From Miscanthus floridulus (Eukaryota; Streptophyta; Magnoliopsida; Poales; Poaceae), in assembly GCF_019320115.1 (NCBI RefSeq), contig NC_089598.1:80230570-80294569 (forward strand): a DNA stretch of 64,000 nucleotides, in the 5' to 3' direction. Position numbers and translations under genes: made by a program. This document shows, piece by piece, positions 22,170 through 33,132 of the stretch. The notes under the pieces were generated by a model that had not been told where the DNA came from, did no database searches, and was given only the letters and a program-made list of their open reading frames with translations. The number at the start of each line of letters is the position of its first letter. Position 1 is the first letter of the stretch.

Positions 22170-22540
22170 CATCTCTGGTTCTTTCACGTATTAGGTTCTT
22201 ACTGGATCACGTGTTAGGTCCATGTTGTTCCACATCTCAGTTTTTATTGGCACAAGTATCATGTTGCAGTTGGATCATGTGTCACTTCTTTATTGGACCA
22301 TGTTTCGTATTTTTATTGGTCCACGTGGCCGTTTCTTATTCGACCACGTGTCATGGCGCTGTCTATCCACATTTCGTATTTTTATTCGGCCACGTGGCTT
22401 CACGACTTCCTTCCACGTGTTAGATTTTAATAGCCCACGTGTCGAGTCCAGACTATTGCACGTGTCATGCACTAGTTCGTACATGTGTCATATTTTTATT
22501 TGTTCACGTGGCCTGTCCTGGTTCTACCGCGTGGAGTACA
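22170..22540. repeat. 23-bp tandem array carrying CACGTG (G-box) in every unit
   Basis: Exact CACGTG occurs at 22208, 22322, 22345, 22391, 22414, 22436, 22459 and 22505. All spacings are 22-23 bp or near-multiples of that. The empty slots hold one- to three-step variants in phase: CACGTA 22185, CACATC 22231, CACAAG 22251, CATGTG 22276, CATGTT 22299, CACATT 22368, CATGTG 22482, CGCGTG 22528. This gives about 16 units. The rest of each unit is T-rich and poorly conserved (TTATTGG before, TC or GGC after). CACGTG is the core target of plant bZIP and bHLH factors. The array lies about 210 bp past the stop of the minus-strand Transposase_24 remnant and 2.9 kb past the NPF gene. Confidence 0.8.
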
Positions 22541-22749
22541 ATCAATTCATCATAGAAGTAATTCGAGATTGTCACTACTGTACAGATTGACTACATAACT
22601 ATTTAGCCAGGTAATTAAATAACAACAATTAATATTTCACACTTCAGCAGCGAACCACTGACAAAGTATCACCTCGTTAAACCGGCATAGAAGTCCACAC
22701 ATCAAACCGACACATGAGTCCACACATCAAATCACAAATGTTCACTACA

Positions 22750-25195
22750 TCAAGCCGCAGGAGTTGAAGACTGAGAATTACCAGAAGAGCTGATGCGCGT
22801 GCATAGCTTACGGAGATTGTTGTACTCCTCTTGTTGCCGTTTCTTGTATTCCTCAAGCTCCCTTTCATTCTTTTCTGTCTTCCTCTTCAGTTCATCCACT
22901 TGATCGATGAGGGCAGCAGAAATTTCTTGTTCAGCAGCAAGCTGTTCTCGAAGCATTCTCTCCGTCGATGTCTCTGTTCTGGTGGAGCTTGTCAGGATAC
23001 CAGCATTCTTCAAAAAAGGTTGTTGTCGCTTCCCTAGGAGGGGCCTTACCCTGGTAGACGCAGAGGACCTTGCAAACAACATAACACTAGTAACTGGTTG
23101 TTGTCCATCAGCAAAAGGTTCTGCTTGCATAGTTTCCATAGCTTCCTGCGAAATTCAATCAGTAAAACATTTGGTTACAGATAGTGTAAGAGGACTTCAA
23201 TTGAAAACCCAAGAGATTGATTCATAACAAGTAATGTATAGGTCTTCCTCAGCCTACTACTAAAAGAGATTATATAAGCTTTAGTAGATTTTAGTAGATT
23301 TCCATAACACTAGGCTCCTGCTACGTTTCCTTCTTTTATGGCAATGGCTTTAGTAGATTTCAGGGGAAGCAAAAGAAGGTACTTACAATTGCTTCTCTTG
23401 CAGTATCACTCAGACCTTTTTTTCTACTGGTATAGAAGTCCTTGAAGACTTCCACAGCATTAACATCTTCATCAGGTGGACCATTTTTTTTCTTCAAGTC
23501 ATTAATCATGTTTTGCTTCCTCCCTCTTATTCTCCTTCTGTTCTCATTGCACATGAGTTTCGGTTTATATTTATACAAAGGCAAGAGTAACAATAAAACA
23601 CAACCATCACTTATAAATTTTTGCATCTGGACAACATAGGAGCGAGATCCTATAGCCTGATGGTACTTTACTTTTGCACAGTTTTGCTTGTTCTTCTCAG
23701 ATGTTTTCTATAGATTCATTTGTGTTAGACTACAACACAAGTAGACCATAGCAAGACTAGACAGGAAATTGATGGGTTCACACACCTTGTTCTTAGCAGT
23801 AGACCAAATCTTGACAAGTTCACACCACTGTGCATCGTTCATGGATGAGACAAGAGAGGTCATACGGATCTGATTAGCACGGACGCCATTGAAGTATTTT
23901 CTCTTCAACCTGTAGCGTTCTTGCCGTACCGTAGACTGCATTACATTCCGGCAAGCTTCTTTTGTTAGTGAGTGTGCATCATTAACGCGTAGCCTTCCCT
24001 GCACACAGTAGTGTGAATGAAAAGTAAATCCGTTAAAGTTGCTAAAAGCAGAGTTAAATGTCAAGAGGGGATACCCATACATACATTTAGCCTCTCCACA
24101 AATCTTTTGCAATAGACAGCGTCGGGCCTCTTCCCTTTGTATTGTTTCTAATGCGTCAAAATTGGTACTTTACTCCTGACTACTACACCTACCTTTGAGG
24201 CAATCTTGGCAGCTTGCACTAGATCATGTCGCCTTCCTCACTCCTCCTAGTGATTCGCTCATTTTGTCAAGCATAATTCCACGAGTTGAGGCCTCGGCTT
24301 CCTCGCTCTTCCCGGCAATGGTACTACATAGTTTTCATACATTTAGATTATTAGAAAAGTTACATGTATATCAAATAGCTAGTGCAAATTGATTGATAGA
24401 CATCTGTAAGATAATACCAACCTAAGCAACTTTCATCGTTCTACGGGTTGGGGGAGGAGGGAGTTTGCTGAGAGGGCTCCTCTTCAGCAGGGCTATCATC
24501 ATCTTGCCATGAGGAGTCTCTCTCAGGGCTAGGTAGGGTGCCATCTCGACCAATGTCTCTAGTCAATTGATGAACTTGGAATTGATCCCTGTGTTCGGGT
24601 GTCGGTCGTGATGGAGAATTATGTTCACCTACTGCTGCTACCTCTACCCTATTGCCAGCGGAAGATCTCTGAGTACAAAATCCAAGAGCAGCCTCTTCTG
24701 GTGGCGTTGACCTCACTCGCTTGGAGAGCCTTCGCCCAAGACTCATGGCAGCGCTGCCTTTTGTCCTGCTGGCAGAGCCTCCTCTATGGCTTCTTCAACC
24801 CAGACACTAAAATTTGAGATATAAACTTAAGCATCAAGCATGTACAAATTTCATTACTATCCAAATAGTAAAGCATTGCATGGCTACCTACACCCCCTCC
24901 CCCTCCGAACTAAATACAAGATAGAACAAGCACCTCAATTGATAGGGGCATTGAGTCATCTTCAAAATCTAAATCTGTTTCATCTGTATCATCAAATCCC
25001 TCAACTATCTCCCCTAGTTTAGGGATATATTCCAAATCTTCACCATGTTTGCCCTTTGTGCTTGACTTTTTTTGCCTTTGGAGACACAGGTTTTTGGCCC
25101 ACACGTTGTATTCCAAGTTCTTCCATCTTTCTATGATTCGTTGCAATTTGTGCATCCTGTGCTCGTTCATAAGCAGTTAGTGGTTGTTTATCTAG
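22750..25195 (-). pseudogene. Transposase_24 (Ptta/En/Spm) gene, decayed
   Basis: Read in descending order, exon-like pieces are: ERAQDAQIATNHRKMEELGI (about 25180-25070) with a frameshift before an acidic stretch (DDTDETDLDFEDD); RGGSASRTKGSAAMSLGRR to a Ser/Pro-rich tail (24780-24441); TRGIMLDKMSESLGG; VVVRSKVPILTH with TAG at 24148-24150 where the family has Trp; GRLRVNDAHSLTKEACRN and MNDAQWCELVKIWSTAKNK (24000-23790); SEKNKQNCAKVKYHQAIGSR (23700-23640); VNAVEVFKDFYTSRKKG; and a C-terminal coiled coil (LREQLAAEQEISAALIDQVDEL) ending at 22750. This matches plant Transposase_24 proteins associated with CACTA (En/Spm) transposons. Stops and frameshifts indicate it is inactive. No CACTA terminus was found, so whether it belongs to an element or a host-domesticated gene is open. 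Confidence 0.7.
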
Positions 25196-25199
25196 ATTA

Positions 25200-25570
25200 C
25201 AAAGTCCTTTATTAACTAAAGCTTCTATGAAATGTCAACACAATAGATCAAGAGTATGCAAATAAGCGCCTAACTAGTAACTACAGCTTATACGGAAGTC
25301 ATTAATCCAATAAAGCACATGTCAGCTACACTCAACTATAGGAAATATGTAACCCCATCGCTATCTACATATCCTTGGTTCAGCCACTACAGTAGAGTAC
25401 ACATCATAAAAAGAATTTGGGTACCTTTTCCTCCATGTTTCCTGGCTTTGCTTTGTTGTCGGCACCGCTGTTTACGGTTGTTAACATCAATCATAAACCA
25501 TCCATATATCCTACATATATACTTAATTCCATCACCAAACATAGGTCTAGGGGTTTAAACTAAAAAATTC
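25200..25570. other. Intergenic, no supported feature
   Basis: AT-rich, no motif recognised. Confidence 0.5.
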
Positions 25571-26818
25571 CATGTGTTTTGGTGAATCTATGATTTTTGC
25601 AGGGTTTATCTTGAAAACCAACATGGTGGACATAGATGTCAGATTTAATCGTGCTTATCCACAGCGAAAACAATCCTAGAAGGTTCTAGAAGACTCGAGA
25701 AGACGCCACACCAAAGCAGAGGGTGAGGCATCACCAGGTGGGGCTGGTCGGCCAGCCCCTAGGGCCCACCTGTCAATCCTCCGTTGTTATGTCGGTTCTC
25801 CACCGCCTTAAGGATTGCATCTCCGCTGTTCTTTCAAGTCAGTTTGATCTGAGGGTCCAGAATTGATGCTCTGGCCTATATATAGCAGCCCCTACCCCTC
25901 TCCCTAGAGGCATCCCTAAAACCCTAATTCACATCCTCATTTAGATCAACACACATCAGGAGGATTAGGTCTAGAGCTCTCCAATGTAGTAGATTAGTAG
26001 CTTGGGAGTGAGGGTCGAGTTGGGGTCATGCTCAAGGTCCGGATCTAGTCTTGGAGGAGAGGCAAAGCCTTGTATCTTCACTTCTACATCTTGTAAGACT
26101 TATTATCAATTTATCATATTCTTATCTATATGGCTATGCTTACTTTGAATATATATCTTGCTTAGTTATGGCTATCATTACTTTTGTGTGCGGGTTCATA
26201 GAGCACTTATCCCGCTAGTTTACCGGTTAGGTTAAGTAGCCGAGTCTTGTGTAAGCATGGTGTTTATACGATGCTCTGCCTATGAATGCACAATGTTCTC
26301 TAGTTGGGTGGTAGTAGCAGGAGGTGACAACCCTATCTATCCTGTGTAATCCACTCTGAATTGAGCAGGTTCTTAAATTGTAGGACCGTAGTCGTGTCAG
26401 TAGAGTTATCTATTGTGGGTGCTCTATTGTCTAAGTAGCGTCTCAAAGTGCGTAAGAGTAGAGTTAGTCTTTGCTATAGTTGGATGTATATATACTTTAA
26501 CCATATAATATGAATATCATAGGAATCTACCTCACCCGTTGTTCTCTCGAGTTGACTAGTTTACGTTATCTTAGTGATCTATCCCCTGAGTGTCATTATG
26601 CTTTATTCCTATCATTACATTCACCCCTACTTTAGCTATGCTGGTATGTTGATCAGTAGACATTCCTTTGTTATCCAATAAATCTTTACTTCATTGTTTC
26701 CCTATGGTAAAATATAAATAACGATACCTGGAATACTCCTGATAAAATGCTACAATGGTATTCTATGCGCTTGTGGAATCCTTCATATTCTTTTTGCGTT
26801 AATAAATACCAACGAGCA
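25571..26818 (+). mobile_element. 5' LTR of Athila-like element 1
   Basis: The 3' boundary is set by ...AATACCAACGAGCA followed by a primer-binding site. The left boundary near TGTGTTTTGGTGAATC is approximate. The LTR holds a TATA box (TATATATA, 25877-25884) and a leader with AAAACCCTAATTC. Its last 370 bp recur, diverged, at 31105-31166 plus 41183-41498 (its own split 3' LTR), and more distantly at 60400-60553 (element 2). Confidence 0.7.
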
Positions 26819-26822
26819 TTTT

Positions 26823-26840
26823 TGGCACCATTGTCGGGGA
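26823..26840 (+). other. Primer-binding site, tRNA-Asp type
   Basis: TGGCACCATTGTCGGGGA lies 4 bp after the LTR end. It differs by few bases from TGGCGCCGTTGCCGGGGA, the PBS typical of Athila/Tat-lineage Ty3/gypsy elements. Confidence 0.75.
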
Positions 26841-29800
26841 AACAATTGGCGTAAAGATTTAGATCATTAACATACCACTAGCTTTAGTACGATTACCCAT
26901 GTTCTGTTGAATTATGGAATAAGACAGGACAACAGATGTCGTTTTGACCTTCCGGCAAACTTCCACAAGAAAAGAAGAAACATTGAAGAACCCCAGGGTG
27001 CCTGAAAATTCAAGACCCATCAACACTGGAACCATGCCATCTCATAGGTTTGTATAGACATATATATATATATATTCTCTAACCATGTGTAGATTGGAGA
27101 AAAAGGTCGATGTCACAAGAATTCAAATCACATCTCAAGTGACAGAAACAGATGCTGCACTACTCACAAATTCCATCACGTGATTCATGGTAAGTATGAT
27201 CAAGAAAGGTGAGATAGTCTTGCTCATGGACTTTAAACTTAATGAGTAGTTATCTTTTAATTTTTGTATTCCACTACATGTTTAGTTTAAATTTTCTCAT
27301 ATCAAATCCACATCATATTTAGTTCCGTTCATATATCCATCCCACTTGCATGTTTAAAAAAATAATATATCACCATGATCACGCTCTTTCATCTCTAAAT
27401 TGAATACATATCTTAGTGTTTTCATGCTACCTTTGTTTACTATAGTATGCTTAAGGTTTGGAGTGTGCTCATACATCTTTTAAATCAAGCATGGTGCTTA
27501 GTTTAGGAGTGTTGATCTTACTACCAAAGGCTTTTTAAATTAAGCGTGGTGCTTAGGTTAAAATGCTTTCCTAAATTAAATTAGGCATGGTGTCTAGTTT
27601 GATTTTTGAACCAAGAATATGCTGTAGTAAATATTGGTTATTTTGTTAGACTAAGCCCTGCAGAAAACTCTAAAAATCAATATGGGTAAGTCAAAGAGAT
27701 GAATTCACATCAAAGATGAATCAAGGCATGCGATGAACTCCAACAACTCTACGCAAAAGAAGACACAACTCATTCTTCGTGGAAGGAAGAACTATGAGTA
27801 TCAAAAGTTTATTCACTTATCTTTTGTTGCAAGTTTCCTGTGCCTTGAACCATGTTAGAATGCAGCAACCACATAAAATTTGCTACAAGAACAAAATCTA
27901 TGCTAAAGTAATCCTAAAAGCATCCTTTCATTAGCATAGAGAAAAATTACAAAAGTTATGGACAACAACCTGTGTTTCTATTCATTGTATTCCCTCGGGT
28001 ATGTGTTCAAGGTTTGGTATGAACCTACCAAACCACCACTACAACTGTGGAAGTGGATGAACAAATTGATAGGCTAAGAGCAACATCAAACGACAACCTA
28101 GCATTAAGCTTTTCCAAGACTCAAGTTTGGATGCCGATGAGAAGTAGGATGAAACCCACCTTGTATTATCTAGAATACGTCTGCTCCCACCATCTTTGAA
28201 GACACCGATTCACACATCGACAGCAAGAACTAGGACAATGAGATGCCACTATATCATGGCGTGCAATCTCGTGTCAACAAAATGCATCAATAAGTGGTGG
28301 TCTGTCAATGGTGTCTCATGGAATCATGAACAACCATGGGCACAAGAAGACATCCCTAAGTCATCAGAGATGAAGCTTTCATGCAAATTCCAATGAGGTT
28401 CCTTCCTCGACTATCAAGATGGTTGGCGTATCACTAACAACCAAAGAACTCTCTACCATGCCATTAGAGGACAAATACAACCAAGGAGGAACTTGAGTTT
28501 ACATCTCCAATGGACCCCAACTCATCAACCAAGAATCAACGAAAATCAAGAAAGGTTGATGGAAGAAGAGCATGCAATTGTCCATATCCTCATCGGATGG
28601 TGCAAAGAAAAGCTTAATACAAGAAAAGGTCCTGCTCAATGGACTATGAGCTTTTGCCAACAGGTAAATCGGATAAGCCTCCTTCAGGTATGTTTGTCAT
28701 TAATCACTTCAATAAAATGAAGGAAAACATAGGGTATATCCAACCAAGCATTATGCAACATAAAATCACATTCACAGGAGAATTCTATCATCCAACTTGA
28801 TTCTGCATTATTCAAAATTCAAGTATGGGGGATGGAGTTCTTGAAATCATCTCATGTCTTGTTGCTAATTTGTCTTGGTCATCCCTGGCTTTATGATGAG
28901 CTCAACTTGTTCAATCTCTAACAAGTAAAAAAATTAAATAATCATGCTCCTTTGGTTCACCATACATATTCTTATTTCTACTTAAATCTCTTGAGCCTTT
29001 CAAGTTTTCTTGTTCTATTATAAGTATGCTTTGGAATATTATTCAGACATGATTATTGAATCAAAACATACTTGTATAGAATTTGGTTGTATATATGGAC
29101 TAACGCTTGTCGGAAAATATTCAAATTTTGTTGGGAATGTTTGGAGATCATTCGTAGAAACAAATCAAGGTTAGAGGTATTCTTCAGAACAATCTCACAC
29201 ATCTTTGCCTTAACCTTGTTGAAAATTTGATGTAGTGGTGAACAATTAAGGCACATTATTTAAAACATGGGATAAAGATTCTATGCTAATTAAAATGTTA
29301 AAACCAACTCTGTTATAGCATAGAGGATGGCCTTCAGCTCTATAACAACACTATCCTTGCTTTGAATCATTTGTATACTCCTTCGGGTATATGTTGCCTA
29401 CTAATCCCTTGCAGAGAAGAAATAATGAGAGGAGCAAAAGGTCCGAAAAAATGCCAAGAAAGAACAAAAGACAGCATGATGGAAGAGTGAGAAAGGAGTG
29501 CAACATATGAGACAAGATGCTCATGAACAACTCAAGATGTAAGGAAGGAAAGGACCACCGAAAGTCATCTACCCTTCATCACATGGTGTCATCATGCTCC
29601 AATGATGAAGGTAACATCTTAAGGTAAGTGGTCATTATTTAAAAAGCCTTCCTTTGATCTTGGTATTCACATAAATAAAGACACAAACATGTTCAAGTTA
29701 CAACTTTGCTTGATCCAACCTGATTAACTCGACATGTCTTGTTCCTTAAGTTTGTTCATAGCACCACTTTCTTGATCTCGGTCTTAGCCAAATGAGCTAA

Positions 29801-31100
29801 AATGTTGCATATCTTATCTTTGGAAGATGATAGTCATAGTCATGAAAAGTTTGATACATTATATAAAGATGGACAATCCTTCCATAGGTTAACAACTCCA
29901 CTCTTTTTGTCATAGTCAAAATGCTACATTTATGCTCATCCTTCTGATCTTATCACCCATGTTATAAATGAACAATGCACACAACATCAATCTTATCATA
30001 ATTCAATGTGCCTAAGGCTGGAGAAGAATAAATAAGGTTTTGGTTCTGTTGGTGTTTTCCCACCAATAGAGCCATGCACTTGATGTCTACCTTGTCTTTA
30101 TGAGCAGAACACACTTCGAGTAAAGTGTGGGGGAGTCGACCCCCCAAATTCTACAAGTGGAAGTTCTGAATTGACAATAGGCTCACAACCATTGATGAGA
30201 GGACAGCTGACATACAAGGTACGTTACATAATCATGCACAATGGCAGGTAAGCATGGGACACGAGATGGCTAGCCTCCAGCAACAATAGCAACAACAAAA
30301 TCAAATTTGGGAGGCTCTGTTCTAGCAGCTCCACATCCGGCCACCACGTTGAGCAACCACGACAGCAGCCAGCTTGGGGGAAAAGGTATCTCCCGTGTAT
30401 CGAGATAAGTATTTCTTTTCCTTTTATTATTCTTAGTTTGCTTTATATATATATTAGAAAAAATATGAATAACTAAAAACAAAATAAAAAATTATCTTTG
30501 TAGAAATATACATAGTTATAATGTGTGATCTAAAAAATGAAAACAAAATAAAAATAGTGTGTCTAGTTTGCTTTAATTTCTTTTAAGAGCTAAATAAATA
30601 ATAAGGGACTCTTAAGATAATCTCTTAAAATGGAAATGATGAATAGTTGCTCTGTTATAATTCCTTTCAAGTACCTAGTTTTCAGCCTTGAATTCTCCCG
30701 AGTTTTGGATAAGATTGTTTTGATATAAGGATTTAATCTGAACTTGAAACTCGTGGGTAGCATATACTTGATCTAAGTCTAGGTAATTGACGGATATGAT
30801 ATGAGAAGGTCGGAGCTGCTGTTTATCTTGTTCCAAGTGACACTAAAGTTTTGGAGATTTATCTTTAGAACATAAAAATGATATATGATGAGTTCCTGTA
30901 TGATAAAGCTTGAATTCCCACTAGAGCCATATATGTTATTTAGGCTAGAAAAACTTCCACATATATGCTGTTTGTTTTGCATTGAGTTTTGTCAAGCTTT
31001 GCTGACCTTTATGAGAGGTTTGTCATGCTCTTAAAATCAAGATCACGTATATTCCACCCACATTTGCACTACTCCTACACTGGGGGTAGGCGCTAAAACA
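26841..31100 (+). mobile_element. Internal region of Athila-like element 1, coding regions lost
   Basis: About 4.2 kb without recognisable gag or pol. A segment at 27526-27600 (AGGCTTTTTAAATTAAGCGTGGTGC...) matches 63041-63115 in element 2, so the two share the non-coding part of one family. Purine motifs of type AGTGTGGGGGAG (30123) recur at 62690 and 63415. There is a short (TA)n at 27061-27074. Small open frames carry no motif. Confidence 0.55.
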
Positions 31101-31104
31101 AGCG

Positions 31105-31166
31105 GCGTCCTAAAGTGCGCAAGAGTAGAGTTAGTCTTAGCTATAGTTGGATGTATATATACTTTG
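31105..31166 (+). mobile_element. 3' LTR of Athila-like element 1, left fragment
   Basis: GTCCTAAAGTGCGCAAGAGTAGAG through ATGTATATATACTTTG matches the 5' LTR at 26440-26500 and stops exactly at the nested insertion. The 5' part of this LTR is missing. Confidence 0.7.
31162..31166 (+). repeat. Target-site duplication CTTTG, left copy
   Basis: Identical to 41178-41182 across the nested Tat-like element. Confidence 0.75.
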
Positions 31167-33096
31167 TGTTTACACCAAAATTTGGTAAGAAGAACGTGAG
31201 AACTCGAACCTTCCAAGATTGTGTCAATCAAGGAATCAATTGCATAAGGATCGATATCAGCTGATTTAGATGTGGCACTAGAATCGACTCTCTTCGAATG
31301 ACATCAGCAGATAACGACAATGAGCTACAATTGGGGTCAGGAAATATGTGTAGGACTCTACAAAAAGGAAAAGATTAGGGTCCAAGTTATCTTAAGTTAG
31401 GAATATTTTCTTTTATACCAAAGGTTGTAATGAGTCGTACTTGAGTATGATTCATGCTTAGGCTCCGGGTATAAATATTGGACCCCAACTATTGTAAAAG
31501 GACATCAATCCAATCAATACAAATTACTTTTTTTGGCTTTACACCAACTCTTAGGAGTAGGAGTAGTGTAGATCTCGGTGAGTTCTTCAATAAGCAGGTC
31601 CGCATCGGTCCGACCGACCCTCGGCTTATCTGTAAGTACCATCATGGCTTATACTTCTGTTTATAAGGCTGCATCATTTAAGTTCGACCTCCACCGCGAA
31701 CTCTAGTATAAGCTAGTTATCAATCCTTATCTAGTTCAAGTACAGCTGCATTGGTTAAGTTTGACCTCCACTGCTCGAATTAGATCAAGGTCAAGTTATC
31801 AGCTCTGCCTAAGGGTGGCATCCTTTGGGTAGATTCATTAAGTTACCGATCTTGCTGATGGTCTTATTGTTATTAGTTTTTAGCAACATCAACCTGCCTG
31901 GTCAAGATCGATCTAGATCGGCCTCATATCCTTTTGGTCTATTGTTTGCTTTGTTACAATATGATGTTTCTTACTTTGAGCGATGAGTTATGTTTCATCG
32001 GCTGTTCTACTTTGATCTTGATCGTGCATAGTACGTGGTTAAGGCATGTTTGATCTTGAGGAGGTTTACTAGATAGTTAAATCTAGTCTATAGTTAGCTA
32101 TTATGGCTGTAACGATCCGGTCGATCCCCACTGATGGCACTTTAGATCAAAGGATGCTAGTTGGTAGATTTGTTTTTGATTAGGCATGACCTTGACTGTT
32201 TGCTATGCCTGCATTGGCTAAATAGCCGATTGCCCGCACTTTAACGCCTACAGTGTGTTTCCATGATTCTATTAAATGTGAATAGATCTGTTTACTTTGA
32301 AGGTTTGATTTGTTGTCTTTATCACGACTGTCATCGATCCGATCGAACCCCACTATTAGAGATAGCAGGTTAAGTCTGATGAGTTCATAGATTTATCCAT
32401 ATTAAATAGTTGATTGTTCACATGCTGTAGTCCCTTTTCTATATGAATTGACTATTTTAGCCGATTCGCTTGAGCTTTCACACATATAGCGTGTCTTTCA
32501 AAAAGCCTGTCAATGTATAGATGGTTTTATGAATTCTTTGGTTTTGGTTTGTTATTATCATCATAGCTGCCATCGATCTGGTCGAACCTCACTATTGATG
32601 GCAACAGATTAGATTCATAGCGTTTGTAGATCCATTTGTACTAAACAGTCAATTTGTTCGCATGTTATATCCTTTCTCGTTAGATTCATCGGCTCAATGA
32701 TTTATACTGGCAATACCCACCTAGCTAATGATTTTACTTAAATCTATGTTTATCGTACCTGTCAACATAAAATCAATCATGATCTGTGAGCTTTATAGTC
32801 CATAACAGCTGATTTCTGTGCATATCGACCATTTAGTCGGTTTTCCCGTCTGGCTGCTCTCAAAGCGGCACACTTGGAATTGTCTGGGCAAAGACCGGCA
32901 TGTTCTACCTTAAATTACTGATGAACTTTCTCTCCTTGTCAATTGTAGAGTCAAATTGACTGGCACGCCTTGGGAGGAATTCGTAGGATCGGTTAGCCCT
33001 ACATTGAATCTAAGCGGATCTCCAGCCTTGCTCCATCAAGCGGATCCTTCCGGCTTGCTATGTGCTAGGCGCATCGACACGTTTTTTGTGCCGACA
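31167..33096 (+). mobile_element. 5' LTR of nested Tat-like element
   Basis: It begins TGTTTACACCAAAATTTGG and ends TTTTTTGTGCCGACA (1930 bp). A solo copy with the same ends and length lies at 44418-46330. It contains six diverged copies of an ATCGATCCGGTCGAACC-like motif (near 31602, 31670, 31749, 32111, 32332 and 32571). A promoter-like GGTATAAATATTGGACCCC occurs at 31458. The next bases (GGCATGCCTGGTGGGACTCC) are in the place of a PBS, but I cannot name the tRNA. Confidence 0.8.
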
Positions 33097-33132
33097 CATG
33101 TTGTGGCATGCCTGGTGGGACTCCACAATCGT

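Noticed and set aside
22170..22540. CRISPR-like reading of the 23-bp repeat array
   Set aside because: Repeats are contiguous and degenerate without unique spacers, and the genome is clearly plant nuclear DNA.
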